Assembly (NCBI GenBank): GCA_045541305.1
Contig: JAZQIV010000177.1
Span: forward strand, 1 to 7,764
Origin: RGIG3009 sp045541305
Lineage (GTDB): Bacteria > Bacillota > Clostridia > Oscillospirales > Acutalibacteraceae
Direction: 5' to 3'
DNA: 7,764 nucleotides
Numbering within the stretch: position 1 is the first letter of the stretch; each line of letters begins with the position of its first letter. The position numbers were made by a program, and so were the translations under genes. Below are positions 1 to 6,200 of the stretch, piece by piece. The notes under the pieces were generated by a model that made no database searches, was not told where the DNA came from, and saw only the letters and a program-made list of their open reading frames with translations.

Positions 1-7
1 ACGTAAA

Positions 8-37
8 AAGCCCCTCCAACCGTGGTTGGAGGGGCTT
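8..37 (-). terminator. Rho-independent terminator ending the minus-strand unit
   Basis: A perfect 14-bp inverted repeat (arms 8-21 and 24-37, GC-rich core CCCCTCC/GGAGGGG) is followed on the minus strand by a run of five T. It lies 16 bases past the stop of the 39-residue small protein, where the transcript should end. The plus-strand side is also T-rich (38-48), so it may also stop transcription arriving from the other direction. Confidence 0.9.
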
Positions 38-53
38 CTTTGTGTTTTAGCAC

Positions 54-173
54 TTATTCTTCGTTGCTGCTGTCTTCCAGTTCGATCTCACTCTGAACCG
101 GTCTTAACGCGGCAATCGCGCGATCAGCCGTCATATCGACAACTTCCAAAAGAGGTTTCTGATAAGTTTTCAT
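54..173 (-). CDS. 39-residue small protein of unknown function (YxKP-x-x-EVV N-terminus)
   Basis: This short frame starts at an ATG (173-171) and stops at TAA (56-54). The protein begins MKTYQKPLLEVVDMTAD and ends in an acidic, polar tail (EIELEDSSNEE). It has no signal peptide, membrane segment or cysteine. An AAAGGGGAAG stretch lies upstream with its GGGG (184-187) 10 bases before the ATG, a usable ribosome-binding site. The gene starts 24 bases after the stop of the large secreted protein and ends just before a strong terminator, so it should be cotranscribed with it as the last gene. From general knowledge, very short proteins with an N-terminal K-Y-x-K-P-x-x-E-V-V style motif recur in gut Clostridia, usually as hypothetical proteins. 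I know no established function. A precursor peptide or a small partner of the secreted protein are guesses. The placement and ribosome-binding site make it likely to be a real gene. Confidence 0.7.
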   Translation of the reverse strand: MKTYQKPLLEVVDMTADRAIAALRPVQSEIELEDSSNEE

Positions 174-197
174 GATTCGTCTTCCCCTTTCTTTTCC

Positions 198-3100
198 TTA
201 CGCGCCACGGCCGACAGCCGCCGCCACACTATCTACCATCGCGGTGGTGTACACCGTGATAGTCTCGCCCTCAGCGGGCTTCAACACCATGTACGAGCCA
301 CATTCGTATTTCACGTTATGGTCAGCATTTTCCGCAATCGGAATCACAACCGTGAAGTCGAAATACTGTTGCGTGTAGTCGGTTACCTTCACGTTCGGGT
401 TACCGTCTTCGTAGCAGATACCCTTCATGACCGTGGTATCTTCAAACAAGGTGGTGGTAGCCGCTGCATCATACACACGGGCCTTCGCACCGATCTCCAT
501 AATGGTGTATTCCACACCATCAACGGTGGTCTTCAACTCGCTTGCGCTCCAATCCAAACCGTCAATGTACAAACGGTTCAGGAAACGCATGCCGTTTATC
601 ACACCCTCGTCACGACGCACAGCGGAAGCAATGGTACCCCACTGATAACCCTGCGTTTCAATCTTGGCAAACTCGCAGGTCACGTACGCAGTCTCATCGG
701 TAGTCACAAAGGTAAATTCATTACCTTTGCTCTCGGACATGCCGGCCAGTGCCGAGTTGAGGATCGGGGTGCGTTTGCCGGACAATGTCACGAGTTCCAG
801 CGTGCCCGGAATCGGCAGATAGCCGGCGCTCGGAGCCACCGTAACCGTCATCTTCGTGCCGGGTTCAATGATACCAATGTTGCCGTTGGTGTACTGGGTG
901 TAACCTTTGTACAGGTTCAGAGTACCGTATTTCAGGTTGACCTGATCCTGCAACTCGCTCTTCTCATAACCACGCATCAAATAGGTGGTCTGTACCTCTT
1001 TCACCGAGAAATCGTCAATATAGTAGGCTTCGGTCGCATTCGGAGACGCAAGGTCAAACAAATAGGACCAGTTACCGTTGTTCGTGATACCGGAACCCGG
1101 AACAAAGACCAGTTTATACTCGGTCCATTCGGTACTCGCTTTCATCGTCTTGGTGCCGCCGCCGGCAGCCACGATGGACTGCGACCAGGTGATAGCGGTA
1201 AACGTACCGGCATCACCATAGTGTTTGAAGCTGATTTCATACACGTGGAACGGTTTGAAACAGTCAAAACCAACCGGATAGAACGTGGAGGTGGCATCCG
1301 AAGCTTTAATGCCGGGGTTCACTTTGAGCATACCGGAAGTGTTACCGCCGATGCCGCCCTCGATTTCGCCGGGCAGGATGTGGTCAAAGGTCAGGCCGCT
1401 GTTGAACGCTTCTGCACGAACAGTACCGGCGTTGGCAGCATCAAAATCACCGCCGACAATAACATCCATGCTCTCATCCACGAGTTCCACAACGATATCG
1501 TCGATATACGCCGGAACATCGGCACTGGTACTTTTGCCACCAATGTTGAAGGAGTTGGAGCCCCAAGCCGGCGCATCACCGGTCACGATGGAACCGGTAA
1601 TGGTATACCAACCGGTATCCGGCAGGTCAGCGGCTTCAACGCTGGGTTTGTTATAAGTCAGGTTGTAAGGACCGCCGGAATAGGCGCTCATGGAAACACC
1701 GGCACCGGCGCTCTTGACCTTCGCGGTCACGCGATAAGTGCTGTTGGGTTTCACAAAGAAAGACTGGTTAGCATACAACGTACCGGTGGTAATCTGGTAA
1801 CCATAAGAGCCGTCTACACCGTTTCCGGAAACGATGCGGCCGGTGGTACCGCCGGAGGAGTTGCTGCCACCCCAGCCGGTGGAACCAAGTTCAAAGTCGC
1901 CGTGCTTAAGCGGATGGCTGGTGTATTCCCATTCCACCTTGGTGGTCAGAGTCTGGGTACCGTCGGTAACCGTCAACGTCGGATTGACATTTGCCAGAGA
2001 ATACTGGGTGGCACCACCGGCGTTCGGTGCTGCCAAGGTCGCACGGCCGGCGGTGGTGGCGGTCAACGCATCGATTTCCGTACCTGTGAAGGTTTTGGCA
2101 GTGGAATCGTAATAATTCGTCTTACCGCCCTCGATCGTCCAGGTAAAGCCGGTGTTCAGGTTAGCATCGCTAATATAGCCACTAATAGAGGTGTCACGAT
2201 CGCCGTATGGCGAGGAGTTAGCAGGCTCAGTCACGATAGCATAAGCATTCATATCGAGCGGGCCACCAACAGCATCCACTTTGGTGGTGGGCTGAACAGT
2301 CCACGAGGTAGATTTCTCGGGGCTGATCTCATAGATCTCAACATCGTCGATATAAGTATCCACCGAAGTGCTGGACGCGTTGCAGTTGTTAAAGCACAAG
2401 TAGTTGAAGTTGTTCTTCATATCGATGAAGAACTCGATGGTGGTCCAACCATTGGGAGACTGATAACAAGTATACTGACCACTGGATTGTGAAGCACCGG
2501 GGTTGTTCATGTATTTATCTTGGCCGCCCCAGTTGTCAAAACGGAAATAACCGTAGAGGCGCATTTTGATCTTAAACGCTTTGGTGTAATCCAGTTCGTC
2601 AAAAATGCTGGGCAAGCTGTTGTAGTTATCGCCTGCGCCGCCCTTGATCAGGTGCATAACCCTGTTATCAGAACCAAACGGATCTTTCACGATTTTCGCA
2701 CCGCCGGCTGCGACCTGCGCTTGCACGATGCCGAACGTGCCGGCATTGTCAAAACCGCTGTCAGGAACGAGGTTGAAGCGGCCATCAGCGGGAGCATACA
2801 GCAGCTCAACATTGCGCATTTCAAAAGTACCGGTTGCATCCAACGCTTGTTGTTCCAACGTCAACGAAACCCATAACTTGTTGTAGTCAGACATGGTGCC
2901 AACTGTAAACGCAGTCTGATAGGTTACCCAGTCAGTGGATTCTTGGGTGACGACGTTCTGGCCCCATTTACCGGGCATCGGCGAAACGGAAGCCGGCAAA
3001 CCTTTGGCTTCAAAACGCACAACATAGCGCAGACCTTGAACCAAAGCTTCGTCCAATGCGAAGTTCAGGCCGCGGTCATTACCCACCAAATAATCGTGGA

Positions 3101-3347
3101 GAAGCGGATTGCCTTCCGGATCGTACAACTTGTTGCCGGTACCATCCGTCTGTTGCGGTTGGTACATGTCTTTTTCGACAGACAAGGTTTTGGTGTACGT
3201 CTTGTTAGTAAACAAGTTGACACCGAACGTGGGTTCGGTTGCTGTGTCTTCTGCTGCAACCGAGACGGCAAAGCCGGAGATCATGCATGTGAGCACGAGC
3301 ACCAATGCCATCGTTACAGCCAGAAAACGAGAAAATGTTGTTTTCAT
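198..3347 (-). CDS. Large secreted multi-module protein with four CBM-like jelly-roll modules
   Basis: A 1049-residue exported protein. The start is set by an AAGGAGGG ribosome-binding site (3357-3364) nine bases before the ATG. Residues 1-32 form a signal peptide: a KTTFSR basic start, a hydrophobic core and a likely cut after AVSVAA. Four modules of about 150 residues follow, at roughly 40-185, 190-345, 478-626 and 627-787. Modules 2-4 open with a PDSGFD, HGDFE or GGDFD strand and close with YIDD plus a hydrophobic strand (YIDDVEIYEI, YIDDIVVEL, YYIDDFSVKEV); module 1 closes with the related FEMRNVELLY. This is the pattern of CBM4/9-like carbohydrate-binding jelly rolls. Residues 346-476 look like a beta-rich Ig-like linker domain, and 800-895 resemble a bacterial beta-repeat domain (TVTVAPSAGY). 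The C-terminal 150 residues (GMRFLNRLYIDG, IMEIGAKARVY, GSYMVLKPAEGETITVYTTAMVDSV) match a domain I recall ending many Ruminococcaceae secreted proteins. I see no catalytic domain, dockerin, SLH or LPXTG motif. The likely role is glycan binding outside the cell. Secretion is near certain; sugar binding is inferred. Confidence 0.85.
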   Translation of the reverse strand: MKTTFSRFLAVTMALVLVLTCMISGFAVSVAAEDTATEPTFGVNLFTNKTYTKTLSVEKDMYQPQQTDGTGNKLYDPEGNPLLHDYLVGNDRGLNFALDEALVQGLRYVVRFEAKGLPASVSPMPGKWGQNVVTQESTDWVTYQTAFTVGTMSDYNKLWVSLTLEQQALDATGTFEMRNVELLYAPADGRFNLVPDSGFDNAGTFGIVQAQVAAGGAKIVKDPFGSDNRVMHLIKGGAGDNYNSLPSIFDELDYTKAFKIKMRLYGYFRFDNWGGQDKYMNNPGASQSSGQYTCYQSPNGWTTIEFFIDMKNNFNYLCFNNCNASSTSVDTYIDDVEIYEISPEKSTSWTVQPTTKVDAVGGPLDMNAYAIVTEPANSSPYGDRDTSISGYISDANLNTGFTWTIEGGKTNYYDSTAKTFTGTEIDALTATTAGRATLAAPNAGGATQYSLANVNPTLTVTDGTQTLTTKVEWEYTSHPLKHGDFELGSTGWGGSNSSGGTTGRIVSGNGVDGSYGYQITTGTLYANQSFFVKPNSTYRVTAKVKSAGAGVSMSAYSGGPYNLTYNKPSVEAADLPDTGWYTITGSIVTGDAPAWGSNSFNIGGKSTSADVPAYIDDIVVELVDESMDVIVGGDFDAANAGTVRAEAFNSGLTFDHILPGEIEGGIGGNTSGMLKVNPGIKASDATSTFYPVGFDCFKPFHVYEISFKHYGDAGTFTAITWSQSIVAAGGGTKTMKASTEWTEYKLVFVPGSGITNNGNWSYLFDLASPNATEAYYIDDFSVKEVQTTYLMRGYEKSELQDQVNLKYGTLNLYKGYTQYTNGNIGIIEPGTKMTVTVAPSAGYLPIPGTLELVTLSGKRTPILNSALAGMSESKGNEFTFVTTDETAYVTCEFAKIETQGYQWGTIASAVRRDEGVINGMRFLNRLYIDGLDWSASELKTTVDGVEYTIMEIGAKARVYDAAATTTLFEDTTVMKGICYEDGNPNVKVTDYTQQYFDFTVVIPIAENADHNVKYECGSYMVLKPAEGETITVYTTAMVDSVAAAVGRGA

Positions 3348-3356
3348 AGGGGTGTT

Positions 3357-3364
3357 CCCTCCTT
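3357..3364 (-). promoter_or_regulatory. Strong Shine-Dalgarno site of the secreted multi-module protein
   Basis: AAGGAGGG on the minus strand, nine bases before the ATG at 3347. It is the closest match to the ideal anti-16S sequence in the window and fixes the start, giving a clean signal peptide. It suggests strong translation. Confidence 0.85.
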
Positions 3365-3373
3365 ATCAGTTTA

Positions 3374-3389
3374 CTGCATGTTCATGCAG
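3374..3389. repeat. 16-bp palindrome in the leader of the secreted protein gene
   Basis: CTGCATG (3374-3380) and CATGCAG (3383-3389) are perfect inverted arms around two bases. The site lies 26 bases before the ATG, just upstream of the Shine-Dalgarno site. As DNA it has the size and symmetry of a repressor operator; as RNA it would fold into a six-pair hairpin with a GAAC loop. No T run follows on the minus strand, so it is not a terminator. Which role applies cannot be told from the sequence. Confidence 0.5.
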
Positions 3390-3413
3390 CGCCTTGGAAA
3401 AAGGGTATCTGCG

Positions 3414-3421
3414 TTTATATA
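3414..3421 (-). promoter_or_regulatory. Possible -10 element for the secreted protein gene (weak)
   Basis: The minus strand reads TATATAAA here, about 67 bases before the ATG, a good AT-rich -10 candidate. No acceptable -35 hexamer is found 16-18 bases upstream; that place is taken by a dyad (3426-3447). If real, the promoter would depend on an activator or be controlled at that dyad. Read-through from the binding-protein gene is the alternative. Confidence 0.3.
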
Positions 3422-3425
3422 ACTA

Positions 3426-3447
3426 CCCGAAAACGATCCGTTTCGGG
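3426..3447. repeat. Inverted repeat between the binding protein and secreted protein genes
   Basis: CCCGAAAACG (3426-3435) pairs with CGTTTCGGG (3439-3447) across ATC, with one unpaired A. No T run follows on the minus strand, so it is a poor terminator. It sits where a -35 box would be for the TATATAAA at 3414-3421, which would suit an operator. It could also be a second transcript hairpin after the one at 3469-3503. Confidence 0.4.
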
Positions 3448-3468
3448 GAATGTCCTTAAACGGGGTGT

Positions 3469-3503
3469 GCGGAAGCGGGAAATGTTACCATTCCCGCTTC
3501 CGC
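3469..3503 (-). terminator. Strong hairpin after the binding protein gene (terminator or mRNA-stabilising stem)
   Basis: Arms of 13 perfectly paired bases (GCGGAAGCGGGAA at 3469-3481, TTCCCGCTTCCGC at 3491-3503) surround a 9-base loop, beginning 40 bases past the lipoprotein stop. The minus-strand sequence after the stem is CACACCCCGTTTAAGG, with no T run, so it does not look like an efficient Rho-independent terminator. A stem that protects the 3' end of the abundant binding-protein transcript, or a leaky terminator allowing some expression of the next gene, fits better. Confidence 0.55.
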
Positions 3504-3542
3504 TTTGTTGAAAACTCAAAAGTTTCGTACGCAAGGTTGGCA

Positions 3543-5030
3543 TTACGCCCCGGTGGCGGCATCCAACACACGCTGCAGATTCTTCTTATACGCTTTCAAG
3601 GTGGAGGCGATATCGCCGCCGCCGGCAACCGCACGGCAGATGTTATTGCGGATACCCTGCACCTCACCGGCGGAGGAAGCAAAACCGGAAACCGCTGCTT
3701 TGAAGTTGTCTTTGTCGAGCAGCTCGCAGGAGATCTTTTTGATATCCGCGTTCATGCCGTCAACATAAGCACCTTCAATGTTGTAAATGGAGTTCCAGTG
3801 AGCCAGCGTGACCGCCACGTAGGGCTGGCTGGTGTAGGTGCCGATGGCGGTGCCGCCGAAGGAACCCATAACGTTGACTTTCGCTGCATTCTGCTCCGGC
3901 AACGGACACCAACCGATGTTCTTGATGTCCTTATCGAACGCAACCGATTTGCCGTCCACGGCATTTTTAACGTGAGTCCAGGAAGCCGGCCATGCGATCA
4001 CCGCAGCCGTGGTGCCCTGCTCAAACGCTTCCAAGCCGTTGCTTTCGTCCGCTTTGGCGGTGCGATCAACAAGGCGACCTTCACCGGCGGTGAATTTCTG
4101 GAACATCTGCAACGCCGTGGTCAACTGTTTGTCGGAAAGGTTCTCTTTCACAACGCCTTTTTCGATCTTAACAAAGTCCGTACCGTAAGAGATGCAGAAC
4201 GCACCGTTGTAGTAGTTGGAGAAGTTGTTGATGAAATACACGTTCTTGGCAGGATCGTTGATCTTGGAACCGATTTCATACAACTTTTCCCAGGTCAGCT
4301 GGCCCTTGTAGTACAGATCCAGCAGATCGGGCTGACCGGCTTGCTTGAGCATCTTCTTGTTATAGAAGATACCGGTACAACCGGAGTGGTAAGCACCGGC
4401 CGCGCAATACGCGTTGTTGTTCCAAGCAAGGCCCTGCAACTGAGACATGGAGAAGCCTTCTTTTTTGACCGGATCCCACAAGTCCGCGGTGGTGATGTAC
4501 GGATCAAACGGTTGAACCAGGCCGCGGGTGATTTCCTGCGGGAACCAGGTATCGTAGATGTACAGGATATCGTACGCCGCGTTGGCCGCCTGCTGCGAAG
4601 CAACCTTTTCCAGATACACGTCCATGCCGGGGGCTTCGATCTGGATTTTTACGTTATACGCTTTTTCGTACTCTTTCACCATGGCGCGATATTTATCGGT
4701 GCCGTTGATGGAAGCAAAGGTATAGGTTTTGCCGCCAAAATTCCATTTCTTACCGGTAGCCGGATCAATGGTGCAGGACACGGTGCCCTTTTTCAGCGTA
4801 ACCTCCTGACCAACGTAGCCATCTACATTGGGACGGGAGTTGGTGGTGTAGCCACCCTTGGTGGTTGTGGTGCCGCGACCGTTGGTGGTCGCATCGCCCT
4901 CACCGGCCGCCTGCGTGGTGGTCGTGGTGGTGCCGTCCTCCTTGACCGTCACTTCAACCTCGCACGCCGTTAAGAACGTGACCAGCAGAAGAACCGCCAA
5001 CAAAAGAGCAGCCAGACGCTTGATAAGCAT
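3543..5030 (-). CDS. Extracellular sugar-binding lipoprotein of a CUT1 ABC transporter
   Basis: A 495-residue solute-binding protein (family 1, MalE-like) that should capture oligosaccharide outside the membrane and deliver it to the two permeases encoded just upstream. The start chosen is the ATG at 5030, which has AGAGGA (5037-5042) six bases ahead and gives a lipoprotein signal: MLIKRLAALLLAVLLL, then lipobox LTAC with the lipidated cysteine at residue 23. Residues about 34-63 are a Thr-rich flexible linker (TTTTTT and TTTT runs) holding the binding domain off the membrane. Family hallmarks are IFYNKKMLKQAG (about 221-232), LTWEKLYEIGSKI (from about 245) and FEQGTTAAVIAWPASW (about 336-351). 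Aromatic residues in YIYDTWF, WPASW and AHWNS could stack on sugar rings. Length is slightly above the usual 420-450 because of the linker. The gene has its own promoter (5105-5133) and follows the permeases, whereas the binding protein more often comes first. The substrate cannot be deduced. Confidence 0.92.
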   Translation of the reverse strand: MLIKRLAALLLAVLLLVTFLTACEVEVTVKEDGTTTTTTQAAGEGDATTNGRGTTTTKGGYTTNSRPNVDGYVGQEVTLKKGTVSCTIDPATGKKWNFGGKTYTFASINGTDKYRAMVKEYEKAYNVKIQIEAPGMDVYLEKVASQQAANAAYDILYIYDTWFPQEITRGLVQPFDPYITTADLWDPVKKEGFSMSQLQGLAWNNNAYCAAGAYHSGCTGIFYNKKMLKQAGQPDLLDLYYKGQLTWEKLYEIGSKINDPAKNVYFINNFSNYYNGAFCISYGTDFVKIEKGVVKENLSDKQLTTALQMFQKFTAGEGRLVDRTAKADESNGLEAFEQGTTAAVIAWPASWTHVKNAVDGKSVAFDKDIKNIGWCPLPEQNAAKVNVMGSFGGTAIGTYTSQPYVAVTLAHWNSIYNIEGAYVDGMNADIKKISCELLDKDNFKAAVSGFASSAGEVQGIRNNICRAVAGGGDIASTLKAYKKNLQRVLDAATGA

Positions 5031-5036
5031 GTTGTT

Positions 5037-5042
5037 TCCTCT
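5037..5042 (-). promoter_or_regulatory. Ribosome-binding site fixing the lipoprotein start
   Basis: AGAGGA on the minus strand, six bases before the ATG at 5030. It decides against the longer open frame reaching 5138, whose first 36 codons would cross the promoter and spoil the lipoprotein signal. Confidence 0.75.
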
Positions 5043-5069
5043 TTTCTGTCGTTTTTCTGTTTGCTTTGC

Positions 5070-5089
5070 TCTGCCGATAACAAGGCAGA
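5070..5089. repeat. Short dyad in the leader of the binding protein gene
   Basis: TCTGCC (70-75 of the 5000s) and GGCAGA (5084-5089) pair around an 8-base loop. It falls in the predicted untranslated leader, about 10 bases after the likely transcription start. It may be a small leader hairpin or an operator half-site pair. Support is limited to its symmetry and position. Confidence 0.3.
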
Positions 5090-5104
5090 AAATCCTACGA
5101 AACC

Positions 5105-5133
5105 AGTATACCAAACCCCCCGCCATTTTGCAA
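5105..5133 (-). promoter_or_regulatory. Sigma-A-type promoter of the sugar-binding lipoprotein gene
   Basis: On the minus strand the -35 box is TTGCAA (5128-5133; 4 of 6 to consensus) and the -10 box is TATACT (5105-5110; 5 of 6), separated by exactly 17 bases containing a G run. Transcription should begin near 5098, leaving a leader of about 68 bases. It lets the binding protein be made in excess over the permeases encoded upstream. The imperfect -35 and the repeats directly upstream suggest help from an activator. Confidence 0.75.
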
Positions 5134-5138
5134 GACAC

Positions 5139-5180
5139 TTTTCATAAAATTTGTGCGGTTTTTTGCATAAATTTTGTGCG
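5139..5180 (-). repeat. Two 19-bp direct repeats upstream of the lipoprotein promoter, likely regulator sites
   Basis: Copies at 5139-5157 and 5162-5180 share TTT-n-CATAAA-n-TTTGTGCG, 17 of 19 bases identical, with starts 23 bp apart. Read in the direction of transcription, each is CGCACAAA-n-TTTATG. The nearer copy ends five bp before the -35 box. Tandem same-orientation sites spaced about two helical turns apart next to a -35 box are typical of AraC/XylS-family activators, which often control CUT1 sugar loci in Firmicutes. The repeats are seen directly; the regulator is inferred. Confidence 0.6.
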
Positions 5181-5235
5181 TACTATTAGCAGTATTCGCA
5201 GCGTGCAACCACACACCATATCTTGTAAATCGCGG

Positions 5236-6186
5236 TTATCCGACGATACCGGTACGCTCGATACTTTCCACAAATTGGCGCTGCAGCAACAGATACAGAG
5301 CCATGGGAACGATGATGGTGAGCAAGCCGGCCGCCGATAAGATGCCGCGCGTGTTCAGCGCATCCTCACCGCCGGCGTTCATACTGGCCGAAAGCTTGGC
5401 ACGCGCCACGTACATCATGGGGATGAGCGGCTTGAGCTCGCTGATGTACAGCATTTCGGAATAATAGTAGTCATTCCAATGCCACACAAAGGAGAAAAGC
5501 GAAACCGTGACAATGCCGTTGCCCGCACTGGGAATGATAATGCGGATAAAGGTTTTCAGCGGGTTGCAGCCATCCACCCACGCCGCTTCTTCCAAGTCCT
5601 TGGGCAGTCCTAAGAAGAACTGGCGGAAAATGAAGATGAACAGACCGTTGCGCAAACCGCACGCAAACAACGCGGGAAGCACAAACACCCACGAGGTGGA
5701 GAGCAGGTTGATCTCCACGCCGAACAGGCCCAAAATACCGCCGAAATCAAAGGATTTGTATTGCAAGAACTGCGTGATCAGCATGGTTTGCGGCGGGATG
5801 ATGATGGTGAGGATCACCAGCAAAAACGCCACTTTCTTTTCGGCGAAATCGTAACGCGCAAAGCCGTAACCGACCAGCGAGCACGAGATCAGCGAAGCGA
5901 GCGTGCCGAACACGGTGTTTTTCAGGCTCAGCCACGCCGCATCGAAGAACTGGATACGTTCAACGGCGTATTTGATGTTTTCCAGGGTGAATTCGCCGGG
6001 GATCCACACAACGTTAGGATTCAGCAGCGATTCGGGGGTGGACAGCGCACCGAGCAGCAGGTAGAAGATCGGGAACAAGAACAAATAGCAAAGACCGATC
6101 AAGAAGAGTGCGCGTACAATGCTGACGGAGCCGCTGAGCAGGCGCCGACGCAAAATCAACGAGGAGGTACCGTTTTTCTGTTTCAT
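5236..6186 (-). CDS. CUT1 sugar ABC transporter permease, MalG/LplC type
   Basis: A 316-residue inner-membrane permease, one half of the channel of an oligosaccharide importer. About six hydrophobic segments are visible, near residues 26-48, 90-108, 118-138, 160-180, 222-238 and 279-301. The conserved cytoplasmic EAA loop that docks the ATPase is EEAAWVDGCNPLKTFIRIIIP at about 199-219, with the family-defining EAA, the glycine and the closing IP. The basic N-terminus (ILRRRLL) before the first segment fits the inside-positive rule, and the C-terminal QRQFVESIERTGIVG ending closely fits the MalG-type subfamily. The start ATG is 14 bases after the stop of the other permease; AAGGGGG overlapping that stop, nine bases ahead, is the likely ribosome-binding site. 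No convincing terminator follows, so some transcripts may read on into the lipoprotein gene. Confidence 0.93.
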   Translation of the reverse strand: MKQKNGTSSLILRRRLLSGSVSIVRALFLIGLCYLFLFPIFYLLLGALSTPESLLNPNVVWIPGEFTLENIKYAVERIQFFDAAWLSLKNTVFGTLASLISCSLVGYGFARYDFAEKKVAFLLVILTIIIPPQTMLITQFLQYKSFDFGGILGLFGVEINLLSTSWVFVLPALFACGLRNGLFIFIFRQFFLGLPKDLEEAAWVDGCNPLKTFIRIIIPSAGNGIVTVSLFSFVWHWNDYYYSEMLYISELKPLIPMMYVARAKLSASMNAGGEDALNTRGILSAAGLLTIIVPMALYLLLQRQFVESIERTGIVG

Positions 6187-6200
6187 TATCCCTTACCCCC

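Noticed and set aside
318..2492. A 724-codon open frame on the plus strand
   Set aside because: It lies wholly antisense to the secreted multi-module protein, has an R/H/G-rich shadow-like composition with no recognisable domain or signal, and no sensible ribosome-binding site context. The minus-strand frame has a signal peptide, a strong ribosome-binding site and repeated modules.
3450..4973. A 507-codon open frame on the plus strand
   Set aside because: It is antisense to the sugar-binding lipoprotein and crosses the hairpin at 3469-3503. Its translation shows no family features and is explained by codon bias of the real gene.
5031..5138. A longer start for the lipoprotein at 5138
   Set aside because: The extra 36 codons cover the promoter's -10 and -35 boxes and place a non-signal stretch before a perfect lipoprotein signal peptide. 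The ATG at 5030 has its own ribosome-binding site.
5078..5235. A terminator between the MalG-type permease and the lipoprotein
   Set aside because: The only inverted repeat near the permease stop (GCGTACT at 5078+100 to AGTA-tt-CGC at 5191-5199) is short and bulged, with no T run on the minus strand. Read-through cannot be excluded.
3348..5235. Catabolite-repression (cre) sites in the two regulatory gaps
   Set aside because: I searched both gaps by eye for a TGnAAnCGnTnnCA-like site and found no convincing match; the dyad at 3426-3447 has the wrong centre.
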